In this document: positions 36,207 through 46,016 of the stretch, piece after piece
Position numbering within the stretch: position 1 is the first letter of the stretch
How the letters are laid out: every line of letters begins with the position of its first letter
Origin: Gammaproteobacteria bacterium
Lineage (GTDB): Bacteria; Pseudomonadota; Gammaproteobacteria; JAABTG01
NCBI GenBank assembly: GCA_017999615.1
Contig: JAGNLM010000006.1
Location: 1 to 64,000 of the forward strand
DNA: 64,000 nt
Direction of reading: 5' to 3'
Program-made: the position numbers and the translations under genes
The notes under the pieces: model-generated
What the model was told of the DNA's origin: nothing
Seen by the model: only the letters and a program-made list of their open reading frames with translations
Database searches by the model: none

Positions 36207-37206
36207 AGACAACGCCCCAGGCGCCGGTCCTCTGCGCCGGCTCTGGATAGGGATCACCCTGGCGCTGGCCGCCCAACTGGCCGCCGCCAGCTCGGCCGGG
36301 GACCAGGACCCCTCGTGGTGGCTCGAGCGCATGCCCGTGGCCGCCCGGACCCTGAACTACGACGGCGTATTCGTGTATCGGCACGCCGGTGGGATGGAGA
36401 CCATCCGCGTGATTCACCGGGTGGTCGACGGCAATGAACAGGAGAGACTGACCTCCCTCGACGGTGACCGGCGCGAGGTCCTGCGGGGCCCCGATCGCGT
36501 CACGTGCATCTGGTCGGGCAACAAATCCGTGCTGGTCGACGAGAGCCGCAGGCGCGGGTTGCTCGGGAGCGCCCTGTTCCAGGCCGACGACCGGCTGCGC
36601 CAGCAGTACCGGCTGGAGATGGGGGGGCAGGCCCGGATCGCGGGGCGCGCCGCGCGGGAACTCCGGGTGGCGCCGGTGGACGAGTTCCGCTACGGGTACC
36701 GCCTGTGGCTGGACGTGGGCAGTGCCCTGCTCCTCAAGGCCCAGTTGCTCGATGAAAAGGCTGCGGTTCTCGAGGAGCTCCTGTTCACGCGGATCGAACT
36801 GCCCGAGGAGATCCCCGACAACGTCCTCGAGCCCGAGGTCGCCAGCGAGGGGTTCGACCGGCACACCACTGCCGGCCCGGCGGCGCCGGCCCCGGCCCCG
36901 AAGACGGCCCCGCCGCACTGGGCGGTGGGCTGGGTACCCCCGGGGTTTCATGAGACGGGTTACTCGAGAGAGCCCCTGGCGGGCGGGCAGACGCCGGTGG
37001 ATCACCTCGTTTTCAGCGATGGGCTCGCAGCATTCTCCGTCTACGTGGAGCGGGTCACCGGGGACCGCAAGCCGTTCGAGGGGCTCTCCCAGATGGGTGC
37101 GCTCACGGCCTACGGAAAGCGGCTCGGGGAGTTCCAGGTCACGGTCGTCGGAGACGTGCCGCGGGTCACGGTGGACCGCGTCGGCCGCTCGGTGCAGAGG
37201 CGATGA
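36193..37206 (+). CDS. rseB: sigma-E regulatory protein RseB (MucB)
   Basis: RseB is the periplasmic protein that shields RseA and senses lipopolysaccharide or lipoprotein stress. The 337-residue product has a signal peptide (WIGITLALAAQLAAAS). The LolA-like N-domain starts WLERMPVAARTLNYDGVFVYRH, and the C-domain has HWAVGWVPPGFHETGY, with VDHLVFSDGLAAFSVYVE. A Pro/Ala linker joins them (GPAAPAPAPKTAPP, about 235-250). It overlaps rseA upstream and shares an ATGA junction with rseC downstream. Confidence 0.93.
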   Translation: MRDGRDNAPGAGPLRRLWIGITLALAAQLAAASSAGDQDPSWWLERMPVAARTLNYDGVFVYRHAGGMETIRVIHRVVDGNEQERLTSLDGDRREVLRGPDRVTCIWSGNKSVLVDESRRRGLLGSALFQADDRLRQQYRLEMGGQARIAGRAARELRVAPVDEFRYGYRLWLDVGSALLLKAQLLDEKAAVLEELLFTRIELPEEIPDNVLEPEVASEGFDRHTTAGPAAPAPAPKTAPPHWAVGWVPPGFHETGYSREPLAGGQTPVDHLVFSDGLAAFSVYVERVTGDRKPFEGLSQMGALTAYGKRLGEFQVTVVGDVPRVTVDRVGRSVQRR

Positions 37207-37661
37207 CGGCGGCGCTCGAGGAGGTCGCGACTGTCGTGGCAGTCGACGGGGACTTCGTCCTGCTCGAGGTGGAGCGGGGCGGGGGCTGCGGGGCTTGCGC
37301 CCTGAAGGGCTCGTGCGGGGTCAGCGCGCTCTCCTCGGCCTTCGGGCACCGGGCGGTGGAATTGCGCCTGCGCAACACGCTTGGCGCGTGTGCCGGGGAA
37401 AAGGTGCTGCTCTCGATTGACGAGACGGCAGTCGCCCGGGGCTCGGCGACGGTATACGCTGTGCCTTTGACGGGGCTCGTGGCCGGGGCAGGCATCGGCC
37501 ACTGGCTCGGCACTCGGTTCGGCCTTTCGCTGGATGGAATGGCGGCCATGGGGGGGCTCCTCGGGCTCCTGCTCGGGGCTGCCCTCGCCTGGTGGATTGG
37601 CAAGGGTGCAAGGGGCGATGCGCGCTTCGAGCCCGTGCTCCGGCGCCGGCTACCGGGCTGA
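37203..37661 (+). CDS. rseC: SoxR-reducing / sigma-E regulator RseC
   Basis: RseC is a small inner-membrane protein; in E. coli it contributes to the SoxR-reducing system and modulates sigma-E. The 152-residue product has the cysteine-rich N-terminus GGGCGACALKGSCG (about 27-40) and two transmembrane helices (VPLTGLVAGAGIGHWLG and MGGLLGLLLGAALAWWIG, about 87-137). It overlaps rseB by an ATGA junction and lies 71 bp before mucD. Confidence 0.9.
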   Translation: MTAALEEVATVVAVDGDFVLLEVERGGGCGACALKGSCGVSALSSAFGHRAVELRLRNTLGACAGEKVLLSIDETAVARGSATVYAVPLTGLVAGAGIGHWLGTRFGLSLDGMAAMGGLLGLLLGAALAWWIGKGARGDARFEPVLRRRLPG

Positions 37662-37732
37662 GCGAAGGGCCGCGGATTTCGATCAGGGGCGTCGGCGGCG
37701 ACGCCCGGACAGGAGGCGGGGAGCCAGAAGAG

Positions 37733-39184
37733 ATGAAAGCGATTCGAGCCGTAAACGCAGGTGTGGCGCGTGTCGCGCTGTTGCTGGTGGGGATGGCGGC
37801 TGCCGTTCCCGTGACGCATGCCCGGGACGGTCTGCCCGAGTTCACGTGGCTCGTGGACAAGTACGGTCCGGCCGTGGTGAACATCTCCACGACCCAGAGC
37901 AAGGCGTCGCCCCACGGCCTGCCCAAGGGGCTGGAGCTGCCGAAGGGACTCGAGATCCCCGACATCCCCGAGGACAGCCCCTTCTATGAATTCTTCCGCC
38001 GGTTCTTCGGAGAGGGCGGCCAGCCGGAGGAGTTCGACGCTCAGTCGCTCGGTTCGGGCTTCATCATCTCCAGCGATGGCTTCATCCTGACCAACCACCA
38101 CGTCGTACGCTCCGCCGACGAGGTGGTGGTGCGGCTGACTGACCGGCGGGAGCTCACCGCGGAGGTCGTGGGCAGCGACGAGCGCAGCGACGTGGCGCTG
38201 CTGAAGGTCAAGGCCACAGACTTGCCGACGGTGAAGCTCGGTACTTCGGCGAAGCTCCGGGTCGGCGAGTGGGTGCTCGCCATCGGCTCGCCCTTCGGCT
38301 TCGACTACTCCGCGACCGCCGGGATCGTGAGCGCCATGGGGCGCAGTCTCCCCTCCGAGAACTACGTTCCCTTCATCCAGACGGACGTGGCCATCAACCC
38401 GGGGAATTCGGGCGGCCCGCTCTTCAACCTGGAAGGGGAGGTGGTCGGGGTCAACTCGCAGATCTACAGCCGCACGGGTGGTTTCATGGGGCTGTCGTTC
38501 GCGATTCCCATCGACGTGGCCGTGGACGTCGTCGACCAGTTGAAGGGCCAGGGACGGGTGAGCAGGGGCTGGCTCGGCGTTCTCATCCAGGACGTCAACC
38601 GCGAGCTCGCGGAGTCTTTCGGGATGGACCGCCCGCGCGGCGCCCTGGTCGCGCGCGTGCTGCCATCCAGCCCGGCGAGCGAGGCCGGATTCCAGGTCGG
38701 AGACATCGTGCTGGAGTTCGACGGCAAGGCGGTGGTGCAGTCATCGGACCTTCCGCCCATCGTCGGCAAGGCGCGGGTCGGAGTCCGGGCACCGGTCAAG
38801 GTGCTGCGCGAGGGCAAGCCCGTTCAGTTGTCCGTGACCATCGCGGAGCTGCCCGAGGAGAAGGAAGTCCGGGCGCGTTCCGGGGGACCGGGGGGGCCCG
38901 CCACGGATTCGCGCCTCGGGCTCACGGTGCAGGAGTTGACTCGCGAGCAGCGTGAGGAGCTCGAGGTCAAGGAGGGCGGGGTGCTCGTTACGCAGGTCGC
39001 CGACGGTCCGGCGCATCGCGCCGGTGTGCGGCAAGGGGACGTGCTGCTGATGCTGAACGGCGTCCAGCTGAAAGGAACGGCACACTTCCGCGAGTTGGCC
39101 GGCGGCCTGCCGTCCGACCGCTCGGTGCCGCTGCTGGTGCAGCGGCGTGGAAACCCGCTGTTCCTCGCGCTCAAGTTGCGCTGA
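37733..39184 (+). CDS. mucD: periplasmic serine protease/chaperone MucD (DegP family)
   Basis: MucD degrades or refolds misfolded periplasmic proteins and dampens the sigma-E response. ATG 37733 gives 483 residues with a signal peptide (VALLLVGMAAAVPVTHA). The trypsin-like domain has catalytic His123 (NHHVV), Asp153 (RSDVALLK) and Ser226 (GNSGGPLF), and two PDZ domains follow (about 290-370 and 395-475). A frame open further upstream overlaps rseC and lacks a signal peptide. It is the fifth gene of the rpoE operon; a promoter-like element and a terminator separate it from lepA. Confidence 0.95.
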   Translation: MKAIRAVNAGVARVALLLVGMAAAVPVTHARDGLPEFTWLVDKYGPAVVNISTTQSKASPHGLPKGLELPKGLEIPDIPEDSPFYEFFRRFFGEGGQPEEFDAQSLGSGFIISSDGFILTNHHVVRSADEVVVRLTDRRELTAEVVGSDERSDVALLKVKATDLPTVKLGTSAKLRVGEWVLAIGSPFGFDYSATAGIVSAMGRSLPSENYVPFIQTDVAINPGNSGGPLFNLEGEVVGVNSQIYSRTGGFMGLSFAIPIDVAVDVVDQLKGQGRVSRGWLGVLIQDVNRELAESFGMDRPRGALVARVLPSSPASEAGFQVGDIVLEFDGKAVVQSSDLPPIVGKARVGVRAPVKVLREGKPVQLSVTIAELPEEKEVRARSGGPGGPATDSRLGLTVQELTREQREELEVKEGGVLVTQVADGPAHRAGVRQGDVLLMLNGVQLKGTAHFRELAGGLPSDRSVPLLVQRRGNPLFLALKLR

Positions 39185-39223
39185 GCGCGGCAGGGGCTTG
39201 CCCCCGGGCCTGCCGCCGGAGCC

Positions 39224-39252
39224 TTTCCGGTGGCGGGCCCCTGGGTTACACT
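39224..39252 (+). promoter_or_regulatory. weak promoter candidate upstream of lepA
   Basis: TTTCCG (39224-39229) and TACACT (39247-39252) are 17 bp apart, with 3/6 and 4/6 matches to the sigma-70 consensus. It would start a leader of about 95 nt that contains the terminator-like hairpin next to the lepA start. Confidence 0.3.
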
Positions 39253-39322
39253 TCCCGGGTCTGGTCCTTCGCTGGGCCGCGGGACAGCGCCGGAAGAGCG
39301 GTCTGAGCACGAGAGACCGGGA

Positions 39323-39349
39323 AAAGGGCGTCCATGGCGCCCTTTTTTT
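39323..39349 (+). terminator. intrinsic terminator directly before lepA (attenuator-like)
   Basis: Perfect 8-bp arms AAAGGGCG/CGCCCTTT (39323-39330, 39338-39345) with a 7-nt loop lead into a run of seven T (39343-39349). The lepA ATG lies only 6 bases after the T-run, so this either ends the mucD transcript or attenuates lepA. Confidence 0.65.
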
Positions 39350-39355
39350 CGTTGC

Positions 39356-41152
39356 ATGGATCACATTCGAAACTTCTCAATCATCGCCCACATCGATCAC
39401 GGCAAGTCGACCCTTGCCGATCGCCTGATCGAGTCGTGCGGTGGACTCAGCCGGAGGGAGATGGCGGCGCAGGTTCTCGACTCGATGGACCTCGAGCGGG
39501 AGCGCGGAATCACGATCAAGGCCCAGAGTGTCACGCTCAGCTACAAGGCGCGCGACGGCCGGGTGTACGAACTGAACATCATCGACACCCCGGGCCACGT
39601 CGATTTCTCCTATGAGGTCTCCCGTTCGCTCGCCGCCTGCGAGGGGGCGCTGCTGGTCGTCGACGCGGCTCAGGGCGTAGAGGCGCAGAGCGTCGCCAAC
39701 TGCTACAAGGCGATCGAGCAGGGCCTCGAAGTGGTGCCGGTGCTCAACAAGATCGACCTGCCCGCCGCGGAGCCGGCGCGAGTCATCCAGGAGATCGAAG
39801 AGATCATCGGGATCGAGGCGCAGAACGCCCTGCGGGTGAGCGCCAAGACCGGGGAGGGGGTGCCCGACCTGCTCGAGGCCATCCTCGTGCGGATCCCGCC
39901 TCCGGTGGGCAATCCCGACGGCCCGCTCAAGGCTCTCATCGTGGATTCCTGGTTCGACAACTACCTGGGCGTCGTGTCGCTCATTCGTGTCGTCGACGGG
40001 CGGGTGACGGCCGGGCAGCGCGTGCGGGTCATGGCGACCGGTGTCTCGGCCGAGGTTGGAAAGCTCGGAATCTTCGCTCCGAAGCCGCGCGACCGGACGG
40101 TCCTCGAGACGGGAGAGGTCGGGTTCATGGTCGCGGGGATCAAGGACATCCACGGGGCGCCGGTCGGGGACACCATCACCGACGACCGCCGTCCCGCCCA
40201 GGCGCCGCTCCCCGGCTTCAAGGCTGTAAAGCCCCAGGTCTTCGCTGGCCTCTACCCGGTTGACTCCGCGGACTACGAGGCCTTTCGTGAGGCGCTCGGC
40301 AAGCTGCGCCTGAACGACTCCGCGCTGCAGTACGAGCCGGAGAACTCCCAGGCGCTCGGCTTCGGGTTCCGGTGCGGTTTCCTCGGGCTGCTGCACATGG
40401 ACATCGTCCAGGAGCGGCTCGAGCGTGAGTACCATCTGGACCTGATCACCTCGGCACCGACGGTTGTCTACGAGGTGGTCACCACCGGGGGCGAAACCCT
40501 GCGCGTGGAGAACCCGGCGGACCTCCCCGCGGCGAATCGCATCGCAGAGATTCGGGAGCCGATCGTGCAGGCGAACATGCTGATGCCGCCCGAGCACCTC
40601 GGCAACGTCATCAATCTCTGCATCGAGAAGCGGGGTGTCCAGCGCTCGCTCCAGTATCTCGGCCGGCAGGTTGCGTTGGTGTACGAACTGCCTCTGAGCG
40701 AAGTCGTGCTCGACTTCTTCGACCGGCTCAAGTCGCTCAGCCGGGGCTACGCCTCGCTGGATTACCAATTCGTCCGTTTCCAGGCCGCGGACCTGGTGAA
40801 GCTCGACATCCTGGTGAACGCCGAGCGGGTGGACGCCCTGTCGATCATCGTGCACCGCGACCAGGCCTTCGCGCGCGGGCGAGACCTCTGCGAGCGCATG
40901 CGGGAGATCATCCCGCGCCAGATGTACGAGGTCGCAATCCAGGCGGCGATCGGGTCCCACATCGTGGCCCGCCAGTCGGTGAAGGCCCTGCGCAAGAACG
41001 TCACGGCGAAGTGCTACGGTGGAGACGTGACCCGCAAGCGCAAGCTGCTGGAGAAGCAGAAGGCGGGTAAGCGCAGGATGAAGCAATTCGGCAAGATCGA
41101 GATCCCGCAGGAGGCGTTTCTCGCCGTCCTGCAGGTCGGGAAGAAGACATGA
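39356..41152 (+). CDS. lepA: elongation factor 4 (LepA)
   Basis: LepA is a translational GTPase that acts on ribosomes in unusual states and during initiation or assembly. The 598-residue product has the full set of G motifs: AHIDHGKST (G1, about 11-19), the RGIT switch, DTPGHVDF and NKIDLP. The LepA-specific C-terminal domain ends [20 protein letters not shown]. The start ATG 39356 matches the family N-terminus [15 protein letters not shown]. No Shine-Dalgarno is present, because a terminator and T-run occupy the region. lepB overlaps its stop. Confidence 0.96.
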   Translation: MDHIRNFSIIAHIDHGKSTLADRLIESCGGLSRREMAAQVLDSMDLERERGITIKAQSVTLSYKARDGRVYELNIIDTPGHVDFSYEVSRSLAACEGALLVVDAAQGVEAQSVANCYKAIEQGLEVVPVLNKIDLPAAEPARVIQEIEEIIGIEAQNALRVSAKTGEGVPDLLEAILVRIPPPVGNPDGPLKALIVDSWFDNYLGVVSLIRVVDGRVTAGQRVRVMATGVSAEVGKLGIFAPKPRDRTVLETGEVGFMVAGIKDIHGAPVGDTITDDRRPAQAPLPGFKAVKPQVFAGLYPVDSADYEAFREALGKLRLNDSALQYEPENSQALGFGFRCGFLGLLHMDIVQERLEREYHLDLITSAPTVVYEVVTTGGETLRVENPADLPAANRIAEIREPIVQANMLMPPEHLGNVINLCIEKRGVQRSLQYLGRQVALVYELPLSEVVLDFFDRLKSLSRGYASLDYQFVRFQAADLVKLDILVNAERVDALSIIVHRDQAFARGRDLCERMREIIPRQMYEVAIQAAIGSHIVARQSVKALRKNVTAKCYGGDVTRKRKLLEKQKAGKRRMKQFGKIEIPQEAFLAVLQVGKKT

Positions 41153-41943
41153 AGATCGATTTCGCGACGTTGCTGTTCGGTTTCGTTCTGGCGAGTGGCG
41201 TCCTCTGGCTGCTCGACGCCGTGTCGTTCGCGCCTGCGCGGCGCCGCAGGGCCGAGGCAAGCGGCAGGCCGATGCCGCCGCGGCCCCGTCTGTTCGAATA
41301 CGCACGGTCGTTCTTTCCCATCTTCCTGGCCGTTCTGCTCCTGAGGTCGTTCCTGGTCGAGCCGTTCCGCATCCCGTCCGGGTCCATGTTGCCCACCCTG
41401 CTCATCGGGGACTTCATCCTGGTGAACAAGTTCACCTACGGGATCCGGCTGCCGGTCGTGGACCGCAAGGTCTTCGAGATCGGTAGTCCACAGCGGGGCG
41501 ACATCGTGGTGTTCCGCTACCCGGAAGACCCCTCCGTGCCTTTCATCAAACGGGTGGTCGGTCTGCCCGGGGACCGTATCGGGTACTTCCACAAGACCCT
41601 GTACGTGAACGGCAAGGAAGTCGCGCAGGAGCCCGCCGGAACCTATCGAGGGAGCGGATCGGGTGCCGTGATGAGCGGCGCCGACGTTCGTCGCGAGGCG
41701 CTGCAGCCGGTGGTCCACGAGATCCTGGTGCAGCCGTCGGCCCCGTCGGTGGAAGGAGAGATGGTCGTGCCGGACGGCCACTACTTCGTGATGGGGGACA
41801 ATCGCGACAACAGCCGCGACAGCCGGTACTGGGGCACGGTACCGGACGCCAACCTCATCGGAAAGGCCTTTCTCATCTGGTTCAGTTGGGACTGGGCCGG
41901 CGGGGAGATCAACCTCGGCCGGGTCGGCAACCCCGTTCGGTAA
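41149..41943 (+). CDS. lepB: signal peptidase I
   Basis: LepB removes signal peptides on the periplasmic side of the inner membrane. The 264-residue product has two transmembrane helices (about 8-24 and 54-68), catalytic Ser79 in [10 protein letters not shown] and the general-base Lys134 in [13 protein letters not shown]. The late motif [14 protein letters not shown] is also present. The start codon ATG overlaps the lepA stop by ATGA. It supports secretion of the periplasmic proteins encoded nearby. Confidence 0.95.
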   Translation: MKIDFATLLFGFVLASGVLWLLDAVSFAPARRRRAEASGRPMPPRPRLFEYARSFFPIFLAVLLLRSFLVEPFRIPSGSMLPTLLIGDFILVNKFTYGIRLPVVDRKVFEIGSPQRGDIVVFRYPEDPSVPFIKRVVGLPGDRIGYFHKTLYVNGKEVAQEPAGTYRGSGSGAVMSGADVRREALQPVVHEILVQPSAPSVEGEMVVPDGHYFVMGDNRDNSRDSRYWGTVPDANLIGKAFLIWFSWDWAGGEINLGRVGNPVR

Positions 41944-41992
41944 CCCGTGGCGAGGCGCGGAAGACCGCGCTCAGGATGCATCGGAGGACGAC

Positions 41993-42376
41993 ATGAATAC
42001 GCTGCGTAAACAGATGGGCATGACGGTGATCGGCTGGGTCTTGACGCTCGTGGTGCTGGCCTTCGGGGTGCTCTTCGTGCTGCGGCTCGTGCCCCTGTAC
42101 ACGGAGAGCTTCAAGATCGACCAAGCCCTCAGCTCCATCATCCGCGACCCGTCCACGGCGGACAGCAGCCGCGCCGAGATCGTCAAGAGATTCGTGGCGC
42201 GCATGAGCATCGACGACGTGGACCGCTTCGACAGTGAGGAGAAGGTCAAGGATTCCCTCACGGTGGAGAAGGGCAACGGGCGCACCGTCATCCGGATGCA
42301 GTACCAGACGCTCGCGCCGCTGGTCGGGAATCTCTCGATTCTCGCCGACTGGGACAAGGAGGTCAGCCGTCCGTAG
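41993..42376 (+). CDS. DUF4845 membrane-anchored protein
   Basis: The 127-residue protein has one N-terminal transmembrane helix (MTVIGWVLTLVVLAFGVLFVL, about 10-30) followed by a short periplasmic domain (LVPLYTESFKIDQALSSI). The family DUF4845 is commonly encoded between lepB and rnc in this group of bacteria. Its function is unknown. It is separated from lepB by 49 bp and from rnc by 7 bp, so it belongs to the same transcript. Confidence 0.85.
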   Translation: MNTLRKQMGMTVIGWVLTLVVLAFGVLFVLRLVPLYTESFKIDQALSSIIRDPSTADSSRAEIVKRFVARMSIDDVDRFDSEEKVKDSLTVEKGNGRTVIRMQYQTLAPLVGNLSILADWDKEVSRP

Positions 42377-42383
42377 GACGGAC

Positions 42384-43091
42384 ATGGCCCGCGGCCGGCT
42401 GGTGTCGCAGCTCGCCCCCCGGTTCGCGCGGCCGGAGCTCCTCGAGCGCGCCTTGACCCACCGCAGCGCCGGGGGAGACCACAACGAACGGCTGGAGTTT
42501 CTCGGCGACGCGGTGCTCGGCTTCCTCGTCAGCGAGGAGCTGTTCCGGCGCTTCGGGGATGCCTGCGAGGGAGACCTGACCCGTCTGAGGGCCCGCCTCG
42601 TGCGGGAGTCGACGCTCGCAGACCTCGCCAGGGGCGGGGGGCTTGGCGAGGACCTGAGGCTCGGGGGCGGGGAGCTCAAGAGTGGTGGGCGCAATCGTGA
42701 TTCGATCCTCGCCGACGCCCTCGAGGCGGTGATCGGAGCGGTCTACCTGGACGCAGGGGTCGACGGGTGCCGCGAGCTCGTGCTCGGCCTCTACGCAGAC
42801 CTGCTCGCCGGCATCGAGCCGGGGCAGATCGAGAAGGACCCGAAGACCCGCCTGCAGGAATGGCTCCAGGGGAGGCGCCTGCCGCTCCCCACGTACGCCG
42901 TCACCCGCGTGACGGGCGACGCCCACGACCAGGTCTTCGCCGTCGTGTGCGAGGTGCAGGGGCTCGGGCTCTTCGCCGCGGGTGAAGGGGCGAGCCGACG
43001 GGGGGCGGAGCAGGTTGCGGCGGGGCACCTGCTCGCCCAACTGGCAGGCTCTCCTCCGGGGCGGGGCGGTGCTCCCCGCGACGAGCGTTAG
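42384..43091 (+). CDS. rnc: ribonuclease III
   Basis: RNase III cleaves double-stranded RNA, including rRNA precursors and some mRNAs. ATG 42384 gives 235 residues. The endonuclease domain has the signature HNERLEFLGDAVLGF (about 32-46) and DSILADALEAVIGAVYLD (about 106-123), with the catalytic acidic residues. A C-terminal dsRBD follows (KTRLQEWLQGRRLPLPTY). The frame is open upstream through DUF4845 but without family sequence. It is followed 19 bp later by era, the usual order. Confidence 0.95.
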   Translation: MARGRLVSQLAPRFARPELLERALTHRSAGGDHNERLEFLGDAVLGFLVSEELFRRFGDACEGDLTRLRARLVRESTLADLARGGGLGEDLRLGGGELKSGGRNRDSILADALEAVIGAVYLDAGVDGCRELVLGLYADLLAGIEPGQIEKDPKTRLQEWLQGRRLPLPTYAVTRVTGDAHDQVFAVVCEVQGLGLFAAGEGASRRGAEQVAAGHLLAQLAGSPPGRGGAPRDER

Positions 43092-43110
43092 AGGGCGGGG
43101 CGAGCGGCCG

Positions 43111-44013
43111 ATGGATACGGACGACAGGGTGACGAGGTGTGGGTTCGTGGCCATCGTCGGCCGCCCGAACGTGGGCAAGTCGACCCTGCTGAACCACCTG
43201 GTCGGACAGAAGGTCAGCATCACGTCCTCCAAGCCCCAGACGACCCGTCACCGGGTCATCGGCATCAAGACGGCGCAGGGTGCCCAGGCCATCTACGTCG
43301 ACACGCCGGGTCTGCACGGGGGCCGGGGGCGCGCCATCGATCGGGCCATGAGCCGGGCGGCCCTGGGCGCCCTGCAGGACGTGGACCTCGTGGTCTTCGT
43401 CGTCGAGGCCCTGCGTTGGACTGGGGACGATGCACGGGTCGCGGAGCGGTTGCGGGATCTCCGCGTTCCCGCCATCCTGGCGGTCAACAAGGTGGACCGG
43501 GTCGAGCGAAAGGAGGACCTGCTGCCCTACCTGGAAGAGTTGGGTACGCGCGGCTCCTTCGCGGAGGTCATCCCGGTCTCGGCGCGCGCGGGCATCCAGC
43601 TCGACGTCCTGGAGCGTGAGGTCGGGTGTCGCCTTCCGGAGTCCGCCCCGCTCTTCTCGACGGACCAAGTGACGGACCGCAGCGAGCGTTTTCTCGCCGG
43701 GGAGATCATCCGTGAGAAGCTGATGCGCCGGCTGGGGCAGGAGGTCCCGTACCGTCTGACGGTCGAGATCGAGCGCTTCTCGGAAGAGGGCGTGACTACG
43801 AAGATCGACGCCGTCATCTGGGTCGAGACGCCCGGCCAGAAGGCCATCGTCATCGGGGCCGAAGGCAAGATGTTGAAGGCGGTGGGTGCGGAGGCGCGCG
43901 CGGACATCGAGCGCATGCTCGAGAAGCGGGTCTATCTTGGTCTCTGGGTGAAGGTCCGGGAGGGGTGGTCGGACGACGACCGGGCGCTGCGCCAGTTGGG
44001 GTACGACGGATAG
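43111..44013 (+). CDS. era: GTPase Era
   Basis: Era is a GTPase that binds 16S rRNA and is needed for 30S maturation. The 300-residue product has G1 GRPNVGKST (about 17-25), G2 region TTRHRVIGI, DTPGLH and NKVDR. A C-terminal KH domain follows (VIWVETPGQKAIVIGAEGKMLK). ATG 43111 gives the family N-terminus. It is located between rnc and recO in the standard order, 7 bp before recO. Confidence 0.95.
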   Translation: MDTDDRVTRCGFVAIVGRPNVGKSTLLNHLVGQKVSITSSKPQTTRHRVIGIKTAQGAQAIYVDTPGLHGGRGRAIDRAMSRAALGALQDVDLVVFVVEALRWTGDDARVAERLRDLRVPAILAVNKVDRVERKEDLLPYLEELGTRGSFAEVIPVSARAGIQLDVLEREVGCRLPESAPLFSTDQVTDRSERFLAGEIIREKLMRRLGQEVPYRLTVEIERFSEEGVTTKIDAVIWVETPGQKAIVIGAEGKMLKAVGAEARADIERMLEKRVYLGLWVKVREGWSDDDRALRQLGYDG

Positions 44014-44020
44014 CGTTCCC

Positions 44021-44734
44021 ATGCGCGCACAGCTCGAGCCGGCCTACGTCCTGCACCGCAGGCCTTACCGGGAGACGAGCCTGCTGGTCGAGGCGCTGAC
44101 GCGGGAACACGGCCGGATCGGCCTCGTGGCGCGCGGGGCCCAGGGGGAGCGCTCGCGCCTGAGGGGAACGCTGCAGCCCTTCGTCCCGCTGCTCCTCTCC
44201 TGGAGCGGGCAGCAGGAGTTGATGTCCCTGACCGGGGCCGAGGGCGCAGGGGGTGGAACGCTTCCGGCCCGGGCGCTTCTCTCGGGCTTCTACCTGAACG
44301 AGCTCCTGATCCGCCTGCTGCCCCGCCTCGATCCCCACCCTGCGATCTACGACGCGTACGCCGAGGCCCTGGCCGGCCTTGCACGGCGCGAGGTGGAGGA
44401 GGCGGTCCTGCGGGTCTTCGAGAAGCGGCTCCTGGGCTCTCTCGGCTACGGGCTGGTCCTCGGTGGCGCCGACTGCACCGGCAACCCCCTCGACCCCGAG
44501 GGCACGTACCGCTACCAGGTGGAGACGGGGGCCATCCCGGGCGACTCGAGCGGCGAAGGGGTGACCGTCCGGGGGGCCACCCTGTTGGCGGTGGCCGAAG
44601 AGCGGGTCAGCGATCAGCGGTCGGCGCGGGAGGCCAAGCAACTCATGCGCTACGTGCTTCGGCACTATCTGGGGGACCGCCCGCTGGAGAGCCGGTCCCT
44701 CTTTCGCAGGCCGGGCGAGGGGCAGGAGACGTGA
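44021..44734 (+). CDS. recO: DNA repair protein RecO
   Basis: RecO anneals single-stranded DNA and helps RecR load RecA in the RecF pathway. The 237-residue product has an N-terminal OB domain ([21 protein letters not shown]) and a helical C-domain ([27 protein letters not shown]). The four-cysteine zinc finger of some RecO proteins is absent; only one cysteine (GGADCTGN) is seen in that region. It lies between era and pdxJ, with its stop overlapping the pdxJ start. Confidence 0.93.
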   Translation: MRAQLEPAYVLHRRPYRETSLLVEALTREHGRIGLVARGAQGERSRLRGTLQPFVPLLLSWSGQQELMSLTGAEGAGGGTLPARALLSGFYLNELLIRLLPRLDPHPAIYDAYAEALAGLARREVEEAVLRVFEKRLLGSLGYGLVLGGADCTGNPLDPEGTYRYQVETGAIPGDSSGEGVTVRGATLLAVAEERVSDQRSAREAKQLMRYVLRHYLGDRPLESRSLFRRPGEGQET

Positions 44735-45495
44735 GGGACATGGGGGGAGACGCGGTGTCGGAGAGGGACGAGATCCTGCTGGGCGTGAACGTCGACCACG
44801 TGGCGACCCTCCGTCAGACCCGGGGAACGCGCTATCCGGATCCGGTCCAGGCGGCGATCGACGCGGAGCAGGCCGGGGCCGACGGGGTCACCGTTCATCT
44901 GCGGGAGGACCGGCGGCACATCCAGGTGCGCGACCTGGAGGTCCTGCGAGAGGTCCTGCTGACCCGGATGAACCTGGAGATGGCTGTCACCGCCGACGGC
45001 CTGGCGGTGGCCGAGCGGATTCGCCCGGCCGACTGCTGCCTGGTGCCGGAGCGCCGGGAGGAGCTCACGACCGAGGGTGGGCTCGACGTCGCGGGAAATC
45101 TCGCGGCGGTGCGCGACGCCTGCCAGCGCCTGGCGGCTGCGGGGGTGCGCACGTCGCTCTTCATCGACCCGGACCCCCGTCAGGTCGAGGCGTCCCTGCA
45201 GGCCGGAGCCCCCGTCGTCGAGGTGCACACCGGGAGGTTCGCCGACGCCCGGGACCGCGCCGAGCAAGCCCGAGAGCTCGCCCGCATCGGGAGCGTGGCC
45301 GCCTTGGCGCGAACCGCTGGCCTGCAGGTGAACGCGGGGCACGGCCTGAACTACCAGAACGTCCAGGCGGTCGCCGCCATCCCCGAGGTGTGCGAACTGA
45401 ACATCGGGCACGCCATCATCGCCCGGGCGCTCTTCACCGGCATCGGCGAGGCGGTGCGTGAGATGAAGCGGCTGATGCGGGAGGCCCGCCGGTGA
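44731..45495 (+). CDS. pdxJ: pyridoxine 5'-phosphate synthase
   Basis: PdxJ joins 1-deoxyxylulose 5-phosphate (the product of Dxs in this window) with aminoacetone 3-phosphate to form pyridoxine 5'-phosphate. The 254-residue TIM-barrel has the family start [21 protein letters not shown], the segment [17 protein letters not shown] and the C-terminal [15 protein letters not shown]. The start GTG 44731 overlaps the recO stop; ATG 44740 is an alternative. The stop overlaps acpS. Confidence 0.95.
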   Translation: MRDMGGDAVSERDEILLGVNVDHVATLRQTRGTRYPDPVQAAIDAEQAGADGVTVHLREDRRHIQVRDLEVLREVLLTRMNLEMAVTADGLAVAERIRPADCCLVPERREELTTEGGLDVAGNLAAVRDACQRLAAAGVRTSLFIDPDPRQVEASLQAGAPVVEVHTGRFADARDRAEQARELARIGSVAALARTAGLQVNAGHGLNYQNVQAVAAIPEVCELNIGHAIIARALFTGIGEAVREMKRLMREARR

Positions 45496-45890
45496 TCCTG
45501 GGCATCGGCGTGGACGTCGTGCGGGTCTCGCGGATGCAGTCGATCGTGGACCGCTTCGGCGGGCGCTTCCCACAGCGCATCCTGACGGGGGAGGAGTTGG
45601 AGGAGCTGCCGGGCAGGCGCCGCTCCGCACCGTTCCTCGCCAAGCGGTTCGCCGCCAAGGAGGCCCTGGTCAAGGCCCTCGGTACCGGTTTCCGCTTCGG
45701 CGTCGGCCCGCGCGACATCGGGGTGCGCCACGACCCGCTGGGACGGCCGTATCTCGTCTTCTCCGCCGTGGCCCAGGGGCTGCTCGATGCGCGCGGTGTC
45801 GCCGAGAGTCACCTCAGTCTCGCGGACGAGGAAGACCTGGCCGTCGCCTTCGTGACCCTCCTGAGGCAGCTCCAGGACTCCAACCCCTGA
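45492..45890 (+). CDS. acpS: holo-[acyl carrier protein] synthase
   Basis: AcpS transfers the 4'-phosphopantetheine arm from CoA to apo-ACP. The 132-residue product has the two conserved motifs: [12 protein letters not shown] (about 4-15) with the Mg-binding Asp, and [17 protein letters not shown] (about 48-64). The GTG start overlaps the pdxJ stop. It is the last gene of the long rpoE-to-acpS gene series and is followed by a hairpin shared with the convergent rne gene. Confidence 0.95.
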   Translation: MILGIGVDVVRVSRMQSIVDRFGGRFPQRILTGEELEELPGRRRSAPFLAKRFAAKEALVKALGTGFRFGVGPRDIGVRHDPLGRPYLVFSAVAQGLLDARGVAESHLSLADEEDLAVAFVTLLRQLQDSNP

Positions 45891-45948
45891 GGGGCTGCGG
45901 GACCACCGGGCGAGATGGGCCGCGGTTCCGTCGGACACCACGTACAGG

Positions 45949-45975
45949 GCGGGCATGGCGTGACGCCAGGCCCGC
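45949..45975. terminator. bidirectional hairpin between acpS and rne
   Basis: Arms GCGGGC/GCCCGC (45949-45954, 45970-45975) enclose an inner TGGCGT/ACGCCA stem. It lies between the converging acpS and rne stops. No long T-run is present on either strand. Confidence 0.45.
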
Positions 45976-46016
45976 TTGCACGGCTGTTTCGCGGACGTCT
46001 GCCGGCTTCGCCGGTC

